A DNA stretch of 64,000 nucleotides from Terana coerulea (taxonomy: Eukaryota > Basidiomycota > Agaricomycetes > Polyporales > Phanerochaetaceae). The stretch spans positions 372,001-436,000 of the forward strand of contig JAKOGH010000690.1 in the NCBI GenBank assembly GCA_024811115.1, written 5' to 3'. The translations under genes and the position numbers were made by a program. The stretch's first letter is position 1, and each line of letters begins with the position of its first letter. The notes beneath the pieces are model-generated. The model did not search any database and was not told where the DNA came from. It worked only from the letters and a program-made list of their open reading frames with translations. Shown one piece after another: positions 25,169-39,039 of the stretch.

Positions 25169-25572
25169 ATGGCCTCCTCCACAGTGAACGTACGTCCTCC
25201 TTGCTCAGCAAACCTCTTCATCGGCTAAATCACTTGCTTTTGTAACCAGGTTATTCGTTATTCTGCCTTGCTTTACGGTGTGTTCCACGGAGTCGTTTAT
25301 CGCCGAACACTGCAAAAGGAGCATGATGAGGCGAAAAGACAACATGCCATTCACGCGCGGGAGCACCTGATTGAGCAGGCGAAGGAGGCATGGAAGAAGA
25401 AACAGGAAGGCTCTAAGGCTGGTGGTGGTGAGTACCCAGAACCGGGCTCGACTGAGGACAGCCCTTCCTGCTGGCATACTGAATTAAACCCTTCGCAGTC
25501 ATCACAGACCCAGAAGACCCACACTTTGACTTGGAGAAGCTCATTGCGAAGTGGGAGAGCGATTCAAAATAG
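25169..25572 (+). CDS. Mitochondrial F1Fo-ATP synthase subunit e
   Basis: This small inner-membrane subunit is needed for ATP synthase dimerisation and cristae shape. Exons 25169-25189, 25250-25427 and 25499-25572 join to 273 nt, 90 residues. The product begins MASSTVNVIRYSALLYGVFH and continues GVVYRRTLQKEHDEAKRQ. The N-terminal hydrophobic helix with a small-residue face around YGVFHGVVYRR, then a charged coiled coil, is typical of subunit e (yeast Tim11/Atp21). The C-terminus DPEDPHFDLEKLIAKWESDS is also conserved in fungi. The first exon carries only seven codons. All splice borders are good GT-AG sites and no frame problem was seen. Confidence 0.87.
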
Positions 25573-25953
25573 ACTGGATGTAGCCTCTCCCTGGTTCTCC
25601 TCTCGCATAGACTTGGGACTCCCCCTGGTGCCCTTAGCTTCAGTTTCTATCTAATTGCATTGTATCTTCTCGGCGGACCCCATCATCACCCTCTCCCTTA
25701 GTTGGACCGTTTCTAGAAGATTTGAATGCGTTTGCTAAAGACTAGGCCTGCTAATGTATCATCGTAAACTGAAGTAGTTGGTTGTGTTGGGCCCACCAGA
25801 CGCGTGTGAGACTCCGACCAGGCACTTGGCACTTGTCCGCTACGGCGCGTACTTCACTCAACTTCCTGCCTCCTACCAAACGTACATCTTCAAGACCGCC
25901 TCACTCACACTGTCTGAACTGTTGCATTTCGCCATTATCGCTAAGATAAAAGT
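25573..25953. other. Intergenic region between ATP synthase e and Hat2-like genes
   Basis: This 381-bp gap holds a 3' UTR and the promoter of the next gene. Nothing else was recognised. Confidence 0.5.
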
Positions 25954-27762
<1,809 letters not shown>

Positions 27763-27857
27763 GTCAGCGGCGTGCAGCTTTAATCACAGACGACAGTTCC
27801 TGTTATACAATATATTCCAGATCTCGAAGCATATATCCAACCAATGTAGTGTTGAGA

Positions 27858-28156
27858 TCACAGGAAGATGAGTCTCGCGAGCTCAAAGATTACTGTAATT
27901 GAAGTCAGGAAGAAACCATACTGTCAGGAGTATGTGCACGCACCACCGCCCACGACTACAAAGAGAATAGCACCGAGTGCCCACAAGCTAATGGGGCTGC
28001 GTTTTGCGAGCCGGTCGTGACGAGAGGCCTTCACAGGATTCTTGCCTGCTCGCGCCTTGTTCGCGAACTGTGCGTTCCTTTGGCGCATCTCGAATTCGGT
28101 CGGCTATTGAGACCAGTCAGACAGCCTCAGGAGGCGATTGTGGTTCTTCGTACCAT
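27858..28156 (-). CDS. RAMP4/SERP1 (Ysy6-like) ER stress-associated membrane protein
   Basis: This tail-anchored microprotein associates with the Sec61 translocon and stabilises membrane proteins under ER stress. Three exons (28154-28156, 27944-28103, 27858-27892) sum to 198 nt, 65 residues, the family size. It reads MPTEFEMRQRNAQFANKARA, then a basic region (KNPVKASRHDRLAKRSPISL) and one hydrophobic anchor (WALGAILFVVVGGVIFELAR) matching the conserved FVV-GGVIFELARL end of RAMP4. The first coding exon is just the ATG, directly followed by a GTACGA donor. The gene is too short and too interrupted to show up as one open frame. It converges on the Hat2-like gene (95 bp between stops) and diverges from the Bmt5-like gene (about 214 bp). 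Confidence 0.87.
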
Positions 28157-28370
28157 TTTGGTGGCAGCAAAAAGTAGATTGAAAGGAGTGACTGGGTATA
28201 CGGGTTGCCTGTAGTTGGCGGTCTGGAGGCAACCTGCAGTGAGCGTTAGCGACGTGTTGGGCCAACACTAGACGCCCATATGCCACGTACGGGCGTCCGG
28301 AAATAGACTTCAAAGGCTTCCCGATGGATCTCGCTGCCGATCATTTCTTGTTTACCTCCACACGCCGACC

Positions 28371-29409
28371 ATGGGCAAAAGGGTTCACTGAAAACAGCGC
28401 TTTCCTCGCAGCAGACTCGGCTCAAGAAGAAACAAGATGCGGCAAAGGCTGCACAGGCTGCAGAGCTGAAGGGCAGGAAACCGACGACGTCGAAGGGCAA
28501 GGGCAAGGCCCAGCCTCCGCCCATGACCATACCATTCAAAGCTACAGACAAAATACTGCTCGTTGGCGAAGGCAACTTTTCTTTTGCACATGCTCTTGTC
28601 TGTAACCCCCAGCATCTCTCCAACATCTGCCGTCAGTAAATATCGTCGCGACTGCGTATGACTCGGAGGCAGAATGCTACGAGAAATACCCCGAGAGCGA
28701 AGCGATTGTCACAGAGCTCCGAGGTAAAAGCGTGGAAATCCTATTCGGAGTGGACGCTACAAAGCTGGATACCAATTCATACTTTCGCAACCGCAAGTTT
28801 GACCGGATCATGTGGAATTTTCCTCACGCAGGTACGGGCTGGAATATCTCCCTGGGTCCCGGGCTTTCTGACCTGTTGCTGCATGCAGGGAAAGGAATAG
28901 CAGACCAAGATAGGAACATTCTCAGCAATCAAGTCGTGCTATTAGGATACCTGCGCGCAGCTGCACACGTGCTTCGTACTGGTCCTCCTCCTCACATCGG
29001 CGGCGGTCGCAAGAAGATAGCCGCAGACTCTGACCGGGAAGATAACGGCTCTGACGAGGAGATGCGAAATTCCGTACTTGATGAAAGTCGAGGCACAGTC
29101 CTTGTCACTCTGCGGAATGTATCGCCGTATACCCTATGGTAAGCGCTACCCCCAATGAAGACTATGTTGAGACAAGCTAACGGTCAGCGTTTGTGCCAGG
29201 GACTTGCCAACGTTAGCTAAGAATCCACCTCCCCCAAAGCGAACGGCCCGGCCAACCCTCGCTACGTGCAGCTAAGGTCGTTCGTGTTTCATCGATCCCT
29301 ATGGAAAGGTTATGAGCATCGTATGACCAAGGGCGAGAGAGCACACGGGCAGGGCACTACTGGCCAAGGCGGTGAAGACCGCACATGGGAATTCTATCTT
29401 AAAGACTAA
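28371..29409 (+). CDS. Bmt5-like 25S rRNA (uridine-N3) methyltransferase, DUF2431
   Basis: A nucleolar Rossmann-fold methyltransferase of the Bmt5 family, which in yeast makes m3U in 25S rRNA. From the ATG at 28371 the intended product is MGKRGSLKTALSSQQTRLKK followed by a Lys/Ala-rich helix. The SAM-binding motif ILLVGEGNFSFA and the family hallmark FDRIMWNFPHAG are intact, then GISDQDRN-like ADQDRNILSNQVVLLGYLRA and a strand with GTVLVTL. The last exon encodes RYVQLRSFVFHRSLWKGYEH and ends EFYLKD with TAA at 29407. Reading frame is lost three times, each explained by one missing base in a run: G-run 28381-28383, near 28626, and C-run 29231-29235. A real pseudogene is possible but the domain sequence is otherwise undecayed, so I favour sequence errors. 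One intron lies in front of the last exon. Confidence 0.82.
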
Positions 29410-29710
29410 AATATTATGGTTAGCTTTGCTTTGCTTGCTCTGTTTTGCATGTCGACAGTCAACCCGATACCTACGGTTCCCGTCAATTTCTGCAGTACCC
29501 AAGGTGACCTTAACCCTATCGACGCCTGCTGAAAAGCGCGCTTTGTGGCGTTCGGCCCTCGGGAATAGGCTTTGCCGTCCACCATCACTTACTGAAACTG
29601 AAGCTGATTCAAGTCCCAACTCCCAAGTGACGGTTACACGGCCAACCTCATCCTTCACAACATTGCATCTGAGTTATAGCACTCGGGACAACATTGGACT
29701 GACCAGCATT
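29410..29710. other. Intergenic region
   Basis: This 301-bp gap between two plus-strand genes holds a 3' UTR and the promoter of the enoyl-CoA hydratase gene. An open frame crosses it but shows no recognisable protein. Confidence 0.5.
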
Positions 29711-30837
29711 ATGGGGTACAACGTCCCGCCACATTCGAATGAGATTAAGGTCTCGTTCCCTCTGGAACATGTCATGCTCCTGACTTTCAACAGGCCGAAG
29801 TCGCTGAACGCGATGACGCCAACCATGGACGAGGACATAGGTCGTGTTTTGACCTGGTTCGACAACGAACCTAGCCTATGGTACGTGCTCTGTTCGATAT
29901 GTCGCCGGGCGAAGTTGATTGAGACATCTCGCAGGGTTGTGATTGTGACAGGAGAAGGGCGGGCATTCTGCGCCGGGGCCGACCTGCTCGCGTTTGTACC
30001 CACTCCTTCTGCAGCAAGTAGCTTTCTGATTTTGGCGCGTAAAGGTGGAACCAGCGTGCGCACTCGGACAAAACGCCCGAGAGCGAGTGCAAGGACGTCG
30101 AGGCCAAGGTGAACGGCTTCGGGTCCATCTCCCGCAGGCAGTCGTCCAGCAAGCCGATGATTGCAGCCGTCAACGGCGGATCGTACGGCGGCGGCACGGA
30201 GATGGTGCTGAACTGCGACATCGTCATCGCGAGCGAGGAAGCGGTGTTTGCGACTCCCGAGGTCAAGCGGGGTGTCGTCGCCATCATGGGAGGTTCGTCC
30301 TCGGTTCGTCTGGATCATGTGCCACGCCCGGCGTGCTCATACACTCACGTTGCAGTGATCCCACGCCTAGCCCGAGTTGCTGGCCATCAACTTGCTTCCG
30401 AGATGCTGTTGCTCGGGCGGCCAGTCACTGCGCACGAGGCAGCAAGCCGCTTCGGCTTGTATGTGTCCTCATGCTGTCTCACTCCAAGTTTGTGCTAACT
30501 CGAACTAGTGTGAACAAGGTCGTACCCAAGGCAGAGGTGCTGAAGACGGCTCTTGATTGGGCAAAGGAAATAACCCAAAATTCGCCTGATTCCGTACAGT
30601 CTACGAAGCGCGCCCTTGTACTCGCCAACCAGCTGGGTGATGTCGAGGATGTGGTCGTCGCGCACACCCGCTCGAAGGAGATGCTGCGTGTATATGGCAG
30701 CGAGAACATCAAGGCCGGTTTGAAGGCATTCGCAGAGGTACGCCTACTGTAGTCTTCAGCTAATACCATCTACTTATAACCTGACCTGTTTGTCGTAGAA
30801 ACGAAAGCCGGTGTGGAAGAACCCAGCGAAGCTGTAA
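29711..30837 (+). CDS. Peroxisomal enoyl-CoA hydratase/isomerase family enzyme
   Basis: A crotonase-fold enzyme acting on enoyl-CoA esters in fatty-acid beta-oxidation. Six exons (29711-29880, 29935-29991, 30045-30292, 30356-30458, 30509-30737, 30799-30837) join cleanly. It starts MGYNVPPHSNEIKVSF; NRPKSLNAMTPTM and GRAFCAGADL give the CoA pocket and first oxyanion strand. SYGGGTEMVLNCDIVIASEE carries the first catalytic Glu, and FATPEVKRGVVA the second, so both hydratase glutamates are present. The C-terminal helix ends PVWKNPAKL. The final tripeptide AKL is a functional variant of the peroxisomal PTS1 signal, so I place it in the peroxisome by inference. Substrate chain length cannot be told. 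It converges on the chitin synthase gene, with 277 bp between the stop codons. Confidence 0.88.
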
Positions 30838-31114
30838 TCCCTTCACGTTCCCCCATGCGTACCATAGTCCTTAATTACCTGGGATATTTGTTCAGTTTAT
30901 CACCAATTGTAATATGGAATTGTTCCTCTTTCCCCACTGCAGTACCCATAGTCGCTCGAAACAAGTCCGGGTATATTCCGCAAAAGAGCAATGTCTATAT
31001 CATACAGTTGCCTGCCCGAAAGATATGTACCAAAGATCCAGCTATGGAACATGAACAAGATGGAAAATTTATAACAGTACAAATTACCGAGGCGGTGATC
31101 AAATTCGAAGATCT

Positions 31115-34100
31115 TTAGTGACCTATGAGCCGAAGGAGGAGATAGAGCGTCGATCCAACGAAACGCATGGCGGACATGCCAGCCCTGTACGTACCCATCG
31201 AGATTAGCGTGAGATGTCGTGTGACCACAATTACACTTACATAGCAAAGAAGAGGAATGTGAGGTAAGGGTTGAACGCCGCGTCCGATGTGATCTCAACA
31301 TGTGTCTTAACCCAGTTGGTGAACGCGGTGGAGGTGAAGACCAGAATCATGAGCCTAAATCGCTTGTCAGTCACGAGGCAAACCGGGATAGCAGGGAGGA
31401 CACGCACATGTTGGTTCCTACCCAGGCGAGCACGACGTTCGTCCGGCTGTTCCGATCGTGGTCGGCCTGCTTGGTCGCAGCATCACGGTGCTCTTTCTCC
31501 TCAGGGGGCCTTTGGGACAACGCCGTCCGCGAGGCGGTCCAGACGTGGTCGACGTCCTCACGGAAGGTGGGGACCTCAACCTCAATAACCGTCTTGCCGC
31601 TAGAATCCTTCACCTTCTTGGCGCCGCCCAGATCCTTGGTCGAGCCGTTGTCGCCCTTGGTACCCCTATCACACACGCGTAAGCCGGGCTTCCGACATGC
31701 AGCAAGGGGAAAGCTTACCATGACACATCGTGTAGGTTGCACATAGCATACATCACTGGTAGGTCGTCAGAACTGCTGCCGAACAGCGCAGTTGCATTAC
31801 TCACTGAGAATGTTGATGTCTGCATAACGTCGTGGTCAGCCGGAGCGCACAAAGTTTCAAGAAGTGAATGTACTCACAACTGGGTTGCAAGAACAGGTAC
31901 TGTATGAATGACGTGAACATGTGCCATGGCTCGAAGTGGAGGAGGGAGCCGATGAGATAAAGACCGTAAGTCGCGACGAGGGAGATGACGATGTCACGGA
32001 GGGTCGCGTTTGTTTGAATGAGGCTATGGAAGGCACATGAGTCCTGGACCGTCACGCTTTGGGAGAAATGCGCACTGTGGGAGATCCTTCCACCCATCAA
32101 GAGTATGCGGAACCGCAAGGTATACAGTGTAGCCCGCGCACCACAGCGTGATGATCGCGCAGAGCCCAAATAAGAAAATGGCTAACGAATAAGTCCATTT
32201 TGAGCCCTAAAGCAAATGGTTTAGTATATGGCTCAATCAATGCAGAAGGTTGCCTACTTGAGGACGGTTTCCGAGCGAACAAACGGTAACGACGAAAATG
32301 AGAGCAATGTAAAGCTAATTGACGCTGTTAGGAATAGTGATGATTCTGAAAAGGCCGAAGCCTCACCTTCAGGAACACTTCGAAGACCGCCGTGCCAGCT
32401 CCCTCGCTGAGGAAGTTGAAGGCGTCTGTGCTGGAATTTGAAGTGGCCGAAGAGACGAGCTGCGGGCGGTTCAGATGAGGCTTAGCTCCCACAGAGACCC
32501 TGGACTCACGAAGAAGAAGGCCAGATAGAAGTTCGCGAGCGATGTCCATGTGAAGAGGAGCTGAACCGCATTGTAGATGAACTCGATCTGGGTCGGACAT
32601 ATACACGGTGAGGGAACGGAGCAGGCAATATCGGCGATACGACTTACCTGAAGGAGCAACATTCGGAAAGGGTTCTGCCCCGAAGTCCAGATACGCCAGA
32701 AGAACACTGTCGCGTGAACAGATGCGAACAAGGACCCATTGAGCCAGCGACGACGCTGTGAGATGAACTCGGGCACCTATTTGGAATTCAGCCCCGTCAA
32801 TGTCACGGTAAGGGTCTTCAAGTGAGTACTCACGGATGTGGGGACATCAGTGGCGGCTTTCGCACTCTTGACATACCGGAGACTGCGGGGTAAAGTTAAA
32901 ACGTCCCCCAAATTCCGGCTTGAGAACATGTGGACTTACACCCATGCCTCGCGTCTCTTGGTCACGATCTCGAAGCAGAGAATACGATCCTCCGCGAGGT
33001 ACATGTTCCGTTCTCGAAGCACATGAGTTCGTTGTATTGGGGAAGTCATGAGAAATCCTCACCGAAAAGTCCAGCATCACTGGAGCCACCGTGCATCGTC
33101 TCGCCCTTGAAGTACGAAGCCAAAGGACCACGACCATCGGGGCCGTTTTGCAACGCCTTGTAGCGATATGCACTGAACGCTCCGGGAAGCACACTGATGT
33201 AGCCGAAGACACTCTGCATCGATAATCAGCATAGCGCTTGGTTTGGGCACTTAGCCAAGCATACCTCAAGAGGCTTGTCCAGGATATTTGACATTTTATA
33301 CTGTATACGAAGCAAGGTTTTAATATAGTCCAATTGCGTGAAACGTGTATATACCTCAAAGTTCTGAGATGCCGCCAAGGGGCTGGTCAGCAAGAGAGAG
33401 CATCCCTTGCCAGTGTCCACGCAGATTCTGTTGGAGAGTCAGCAGTGTAATTTGCAGTTGATTCAGGCCAACCTACTCTCCGCATGCACCACCGACGTTC
33501 TTGTGCTTATCAAAGCCTAAAATGATTGAGACATTTCTCGGGAAACTAAGATGACGCGGATATACTCACATTTCCAGAGCTCGTATATCGAAGTGCCCGT
33601 GGGCTTGGTTCCGACGTCAAGAAGAATGCAAACTACAGCACCATTGGTTGGCAAATTTCCCCGAGAATATTTGCGCTACTTACCGTTGGGTCTGATCAGC
33701 GGGCCGAAGGCGTTGAAGAACCACCGATGACTGTTCAGCTTCTTCTTGTTCTGCTCCTTCAAGCAGAACACGATCTGGACGGGGCATGCACCTTGGGATA
33801 CTTCGCCTCGGTCTGTTACGACGACGTGCGATGTGTATCTGCCACATTGTTAGAGCGAGATCATCCCACTGATATAGGTGCTCACTCAAAGATGTGTGCT
33901 GTGACGTCCTTGCCTCCGACGGAATCCTTCGCAACGCCTTCTTGGTAGCAACCCATCTGTAAGATATCAGACTCACCATAAAGCACATCATTGTTAATTA
34001 GCAACTCACCAAGGTCAGCACTTGGAGCGTACGCTTGTTGATCTTGCTGCGACCATCTGAAACCACACAGACCACGACCTTCTTCCACCCGTCCGGTCCC

Positions 34101-34858
34101 CACATCTTGGACTTGCTTCGGCCGCAAAGATGGGCAATATTCTTGATAACGCTGCAGGCCATAATATTCAATGACGCGACTTTGAACGCGTAGAAACTCA
34201 CTTACGCATTCATGGTACGGCAGAAGAGAACTTCGTCCTCATTGTACATGGTCATGACAATGAAAAGTTCCGTCTCTCGTCCGTACAGATACGGCCGGAG
34301 GGTGAATTTCGACGCCATGAAATCATCCGGGTCGCAGGTAGCGGCGGTGTATCTCAACTTGGTCATTTCTTCGGCATCGCTTCTGCCCTGCGGAATGATG
34401 TTGCTCGGAACCTGCATGTCCAGCACGAGGTTTCCTTCCTGCAGCTCGACCTGCCGTACCGACCGCCGCTTCATGAGCTTTTCTCGGGCATCGGAATAGC
34501 CTGACTGGCCTCTCAGCGCGGGCCTTTGCTGCTGGAGGGGTGGGTAGTTCTGTGGAGGGTACGCGGGCTGCTGATACGGCACAGAAGGTACAGCATAGTT
34601 GACCTGTGTCATCTCCTGGTGGGGGTTGAGGTGCACTTGAGAACCTGCGAAGGTACTCTGGTAGGACTTGGTGGATTTGCTGTCCCACTGATCATATTCT
34701 TGCTGGGGATAGTGCTGGTGTTGCTGCTGCGAATGGTAGTCTTCCGCGTGTTGCGCTGGTTGGTATATCCCTCCAGGGGATACGCTTTGGGCTGTGGGCG
34801 GATAGTCGGGGACCGCTGCCTGGGGGTTACGGTAAGGATCGTGGTTGAGGTACGCCAT
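31115..34858 (-). CDS. Chitin synthase (division 1, classes I-III type)
   Basis: A plasma-membrane family-2 glycosyltransferase that polymerises UDP-GlcNAc into cell-wall chitin. I start it at [20 protein letters not shown] (ATG 34856-34858), although the frame stays open to 34945. A Gln/Tyr/Pro-rich disordered N-terminus is followed by the chitin synthase N domain ([33 protein letters not shown]) and catalytic core ([45 protein letters not shown]). The acceptor-site [19 protein letters not shown] and the catalytic [14 protein letters not shown] are present, so the enzyme should be active. Transmembrane helices make up the C-terminal third. The last exon encodes [20 protein letters not shown] and ends GH with TAA at 31115. 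The lack of a myosin domain and the N-terminal layout place it in division 1; the exact class is uncertain. Confidence 0.92.
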
Positions 34859-36600
34859 GGTGAGGTATCGAGCAGACCAGCAATGAGAGGAGTGAAAAGA
34901 ACGGACGGCTACTCGACGACAACGTTGCGACGGCGGGCAAAGCACTGAAGGGTATCAAGGAAGGGTATCAAGCAAGTTGGTCGGTGTGGAATGCAGAGAC
35001 TGCATCTGCCGCACGCTCGCAACCCGCAGCTCGCGCGATCAATCTCAGATCCATGCATATAGCCGGCGCTTGGCGACGGTTCACAAGGTAGAAGTTCATC
35101 TTTGCATGAGAAAGCGGCCGCAGAACAGCGCGTGCGGTGAACGGAAAAAATCTGTCAGATTGGCCGTATGTATCTACACCGCATCCAAGTTCGAAGAGGT
35201 GGTTAAGATGGGGTGCCAAGTTAGGAACCCACCAAGGGTATTCTCCGCCGACGCTTGTACTTATGTAATTCACCACATTATCTTGGACGACAACACGATC
35301 AAAGCAAGTCCGGAAGGGAGAACAAGCGGGGCGAGTACCCACGATTCTATGTTCATTACCACCCTGCAGAACATAGCGCTTCTGACATGTAAGTACGACG
35401 ATTGAGCGACTCGAACGTACATTCCGGTCCGACCAACGCCCATGAGCTGGTTATCGGAGACGCCGTGCAGGAGCGGGACATGACTGCGCCGTGCGCGTGA
35501 GCCGTGGCCGAGCTTGTGCATCATCCATGCCGGGCGGTAGCTCAGGGCGGCAGAAATTCGGCGGAGCCAGATACTGCAGGGTAACAATGACCGAAGAAGC
35601 CCAGTAAAGTCATGTCCAAGCTGACATTCGGCGGTGCACAGCCCGCGAAACTGCTTCCAATTGACCGAGGTTGCCCTAACGTGCAATGAGAGCCCAGCAG
35701 AGCGCGGGAGGAGTCACATCTGACGCACCCTGGGGTATGTACAGACGCTGCGATGGGCAATCCGAGACATCTTGAAGTTGGGGTAGTAGGGCCGCGGTAA
35801 GTGCCCATTTCATGCGTAGGCTCTACTTATGCACTGAAGAAAGCGAATGCATTGTGCGTTGTGTAGCAACTGGGTGGAGGTTTTGTGCCGTAGTCGACGA
35901 GGCGGAAGCAGATCATGGAACGAGACGAAGGAATAGAGCCATAAGCAGGGCGGCTGATGTATATTAGTAATTGATCACAAGGCGTTTGTATGCTCGGTCA
36001 ATGGGTCCATTTATGAGCTTACTTATCTGCGTTACAACGGGAATAGGAGTGGATCAAACTCCGCCGGCGTTAACCTTTCCCACGCTGACCCGCCTGGCGA
36101 CTTCCTCCTGCCAGCCTCTTGTTGTCTCCAACTCACCTCTTCCTCCTCACCCCTCCCTTCTCAACGGGCTACTACGCCTTTTTAACGAGTCCACTTTCCT
36201 CCTACACTCAGCCTCTGCAGCTTGTAACTGTGAGTTTTTATTCTCATTCCAAGGTCCCTCCCAGAATCGGATCACTTGCGCACTTGCGCCTCGAGGCGAC
36301 TCCAAGACCGTCAGCCACCCCATGGCCTGTAATCTCAACAGGCCATACCTACGTCAACAATTCTACCTTGATTGAATACCAGTGCACGCGGCTACTTGCA
36401 GAGTTCACTGAGGCGGCTAGACTGCGTTCGGGGCGGTGTTGTACTTGTCATCGATTCCGCCCCTTTGCCTCCCTACTCCCCCTCCCTCGATCCATTCCAT
36501 CGTATTAAACACTTACCTCTCTTCAAACCTGCTTGACTCGCTCCAGTTACTAACCATAGATCTCCCCTCCAGACTTCTCAAACTTTTATCCAAGAATACG
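34859..36600. other. 1.7-kb divergent intergenic region (chitin synthase / CK1)
   Basis: The starts of the chitin synthase and casein kinase genes face away from each other. The right end (about 36050-36600) is pyrimidine-rich, common before highly expressed fungal genes, and has a possible 5'-UTR intron with branch-like ttactaac and an AG just before 36560. Short open frames between 34970 and 35810 show no recognisable protein. Confidence 0.5.
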
Positions 36601-37858
36601 ATGTCAGATCCCTCAGCGCACAAGTTGGACTTGCGTGTCGGTGGCAAGTACCGACTGGGCAAGAAAATTGGTTCGGGCTCCTTCGGTGCGTATGCAGTCG
36701 GTCAAGGTCAGACCCTCTTGAACTCATGTCGCCACAGGTGATATCTACCTCGGAATCAACATCATTTCCGGGGAGGAGGTTGCCATCAAACTTGAATCTG
36801 TCAAGGCCAAGCATCCCCAGCTTGAGTACGAGTCTAAGGTTTACAAGACGCTCGCGGGTGGTGTTGGTGTTCCCTTCGTTCGCTGGTTCGGAACTGAGTG
36901 CGACTACAATGCCATGGTTATCGACCTCCTTGGACCCTCCCTTGAGGACCTGTTCAACTTCTGCAACCGCAAGTTCACCTTGAAGACCGTTCTTCTTCTT
37001 GCGGACCAGCTGGTGCGAATGGAGCTTTTCTTACCCCGGGCAGCAGTTGCTAACATCACTATTTAGATTTCCCGGATTGAGTACATCCACTCTCGCAACT
37101 TCATTCATCGTGACATCAAACCCGACAACTTCCTCATGGGAATCGGCAAGCGTGGCAACCAGGTCAACGTCATCGATTTCGGTCTCGCTAAGAAGTATAG
37201 GGACCCGAAGACTCACCTCCACATTCCCTACAGGGAGAACAAGAACCTGACCGGCACTGCTCGCTACACCTCAATCAACACCCACTTGGGTGTTGAACAG
37301 GCCCGCCGTGATGACTTGGAGTCCTTGGCCTACGTCCTCATGTACTTCCTTCGTGGCTCTCTTCCCTGGCAGGGCCTCAAGGCCGCTACCAAGAAGCAGA
37401 AGTACGACCGAATCATGGAGAAGAAGATGACTACTCCCACAGACTTGCTGTGCCGTGGTTTTCCCAACGAGTTCGGCATCTTCCTCAACTACACTCGCGC
37501 GCTTCGCTTCGACGACAAGCCCGACTACTCATACCTTCGCAAGCTTTTCCGTGACCTCTTCGTTCGCGAAGGTTATCAGTACGACTACGTTTTCGATTGG
37601 AGCGTCCAGAGGAGCCAGATGGAGGAATCGGGCCAGAGCTCCAGCTCCAAGGTCGCCGGAAGGCGCAAGGTCATTCAGGAAGACGAGCATGCTCACCGCT
37701 CCAGCGACCGCATGTAAGTAATGGCACTGATCTCACTTCTCCGTTGACTAACCATACGGTCCAGGTTGCGCTCCCACACCCGTCAGGCTCAAGCCGCCGG
37801 TATCATGCCCGGCGCCGTGGGCCAACAGCGCCGTGGACGTGACGGCGATTTGTGGTAA
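36601..37858 (+). CDS. Casein kinase I, delta/epsilon type (Hrr25/Hhp1 homologue)
   Basis: A Ser/Thr kinase acting in DNA repair, vesicle traffic, clock and meiotic control. Exons 36601-36685, 36738-37012, 37067-37713 and 37765-37858 give a protein starting [20 protein letters not shown]. All kinase motifs are present: glycine loop [21 protein letters not shown] (ATP lysine), [10 protein letters not shown] catalytic loop, [12 protein letters not shown] (DFG), and the CK1-specific [17 protein letters not shown] with ARYTSIN replacing the usual APE motif. [22 protein letters not shown] closes the kinase domain. The tail is short (about 60 residues), basic, and ends [11 protein letters not shown], unlike the long tails of palmitoylated Yck-type kinases, which supports assignment to the soluble Hrr25/CK1-delta branch. 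Codon use is C-rich at third positions, as for strongly expressed genes. No frame problem. Confidence 0.95.
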
Positions 37859-39039
37859 TTTGCTCCTCTTCCAGGGTGAGGGGGCTTGTTGGTAGCACTT
37901 CCGGAGTACGCCCGAGCATTGGGGGGTGGGGGGTAGGGGCATGGTAGCTCGGTGCGGATGAGTGTCATCGCGTTCGGAGTCCGGTAGTCGTCTGGGTGTC
38001 TCGTCTGGTCCATCAGCGCGGCGGGTCCCGAAATGGAGAAGACGTTCGACGTTCGCGGTCAAGAGCGGTGGATTGCATTATGGGTACCCCCGGTCCAGTG
38101 CCCTTCGCATTTTCGCACCACACTATTGGAACGTCACGCCACGCTAGTATTCCGGACAGAAGCTCGATGGAGGGAATACCCAGCAACCGCCGGACGCGTA
38201 TGGGCCTATAATTATTCGATATGGACGCTATTTCTTTTCAGGCCTCAGCATCTCTGCTCAGCGCGAAGTGATTCACGCTTAGTACGCAAGTGCTGGGGCT
38301 GCCTCATCCCTCATCGCCTTGACTGTTATATTCCCCTGCGCCGTATCCGCCGTCTTGAACGGTTTCCGTTCTTAATTCTCCCCTTCCCATGTCTGTAACA
38401 TCGCGGTCTTCTTTTATCCGTTATTATCCTCTCCTACCAAGCACACTCTTTCCAGTACAGTTTCCTTTCCTCCCCATTATCCCCACAGTTGTCCCAGATG
38501 CCCGCTTCTTGCCCTTTCTTATCCTCCTTTCATCCACCTCCACAGGTCGTACTGTCGAGGGAGCGCTAGAAGGGAGAGGGCTCCGCGTTCGGTGTGGCGT
38601 CCAGCTCGCGTAGAAGAGCGAAGACGAGGAAAGGAGGGGTCACCGCGCGCATATAACTCAAATATAACGACATTCACGACTTCACACGGCTTCTCCCCTT
38701 TCCTCTCTCCCTACGTCTCACTCCTCCCGATACCTCGCGACGGATGTTTCCCATGCCGGGCGCTGTATCGTCATCTGTGGCTGCATGCTCGTTTTCGCAC
38801 GAAGTAATCGCTCGTCGGACATCTGGACTCTCTTGTGCAATAGTAGTGTTCCCGGTGCCAATAATGTTATGTTGTGTTTAACCAAGATGCCTATGAACAG
38901 CGTGAATTCAAAAATGAGTTGGCGGGAGGTGTTCAGCAAGTGAATGTTATGCGTGGGAACTTACAGCCAAACTGAGCGAAACCTACGACGCATCGACCAC
39001 GTCGCGGTCGTCTACAGCCTTGCCTCAACTCTCGAAACC
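37859..39039. other. 1.2-kb intergenic region, CK1 3' side and SEC21 promoter
   Basis: It contains CT-rich stretches near 38390-38560 and 38690-38730. Short open frames look like chance. No RNA gene recognised. Confidence 0.5.

Noticed and set aside
35525..35600. tRNA-like start (cgggcggtagctcag)
   Set aside because: It resembles a tRNA A-box, but no B-box (GGTTCGAnTCC) or matching acceptor stem follows.
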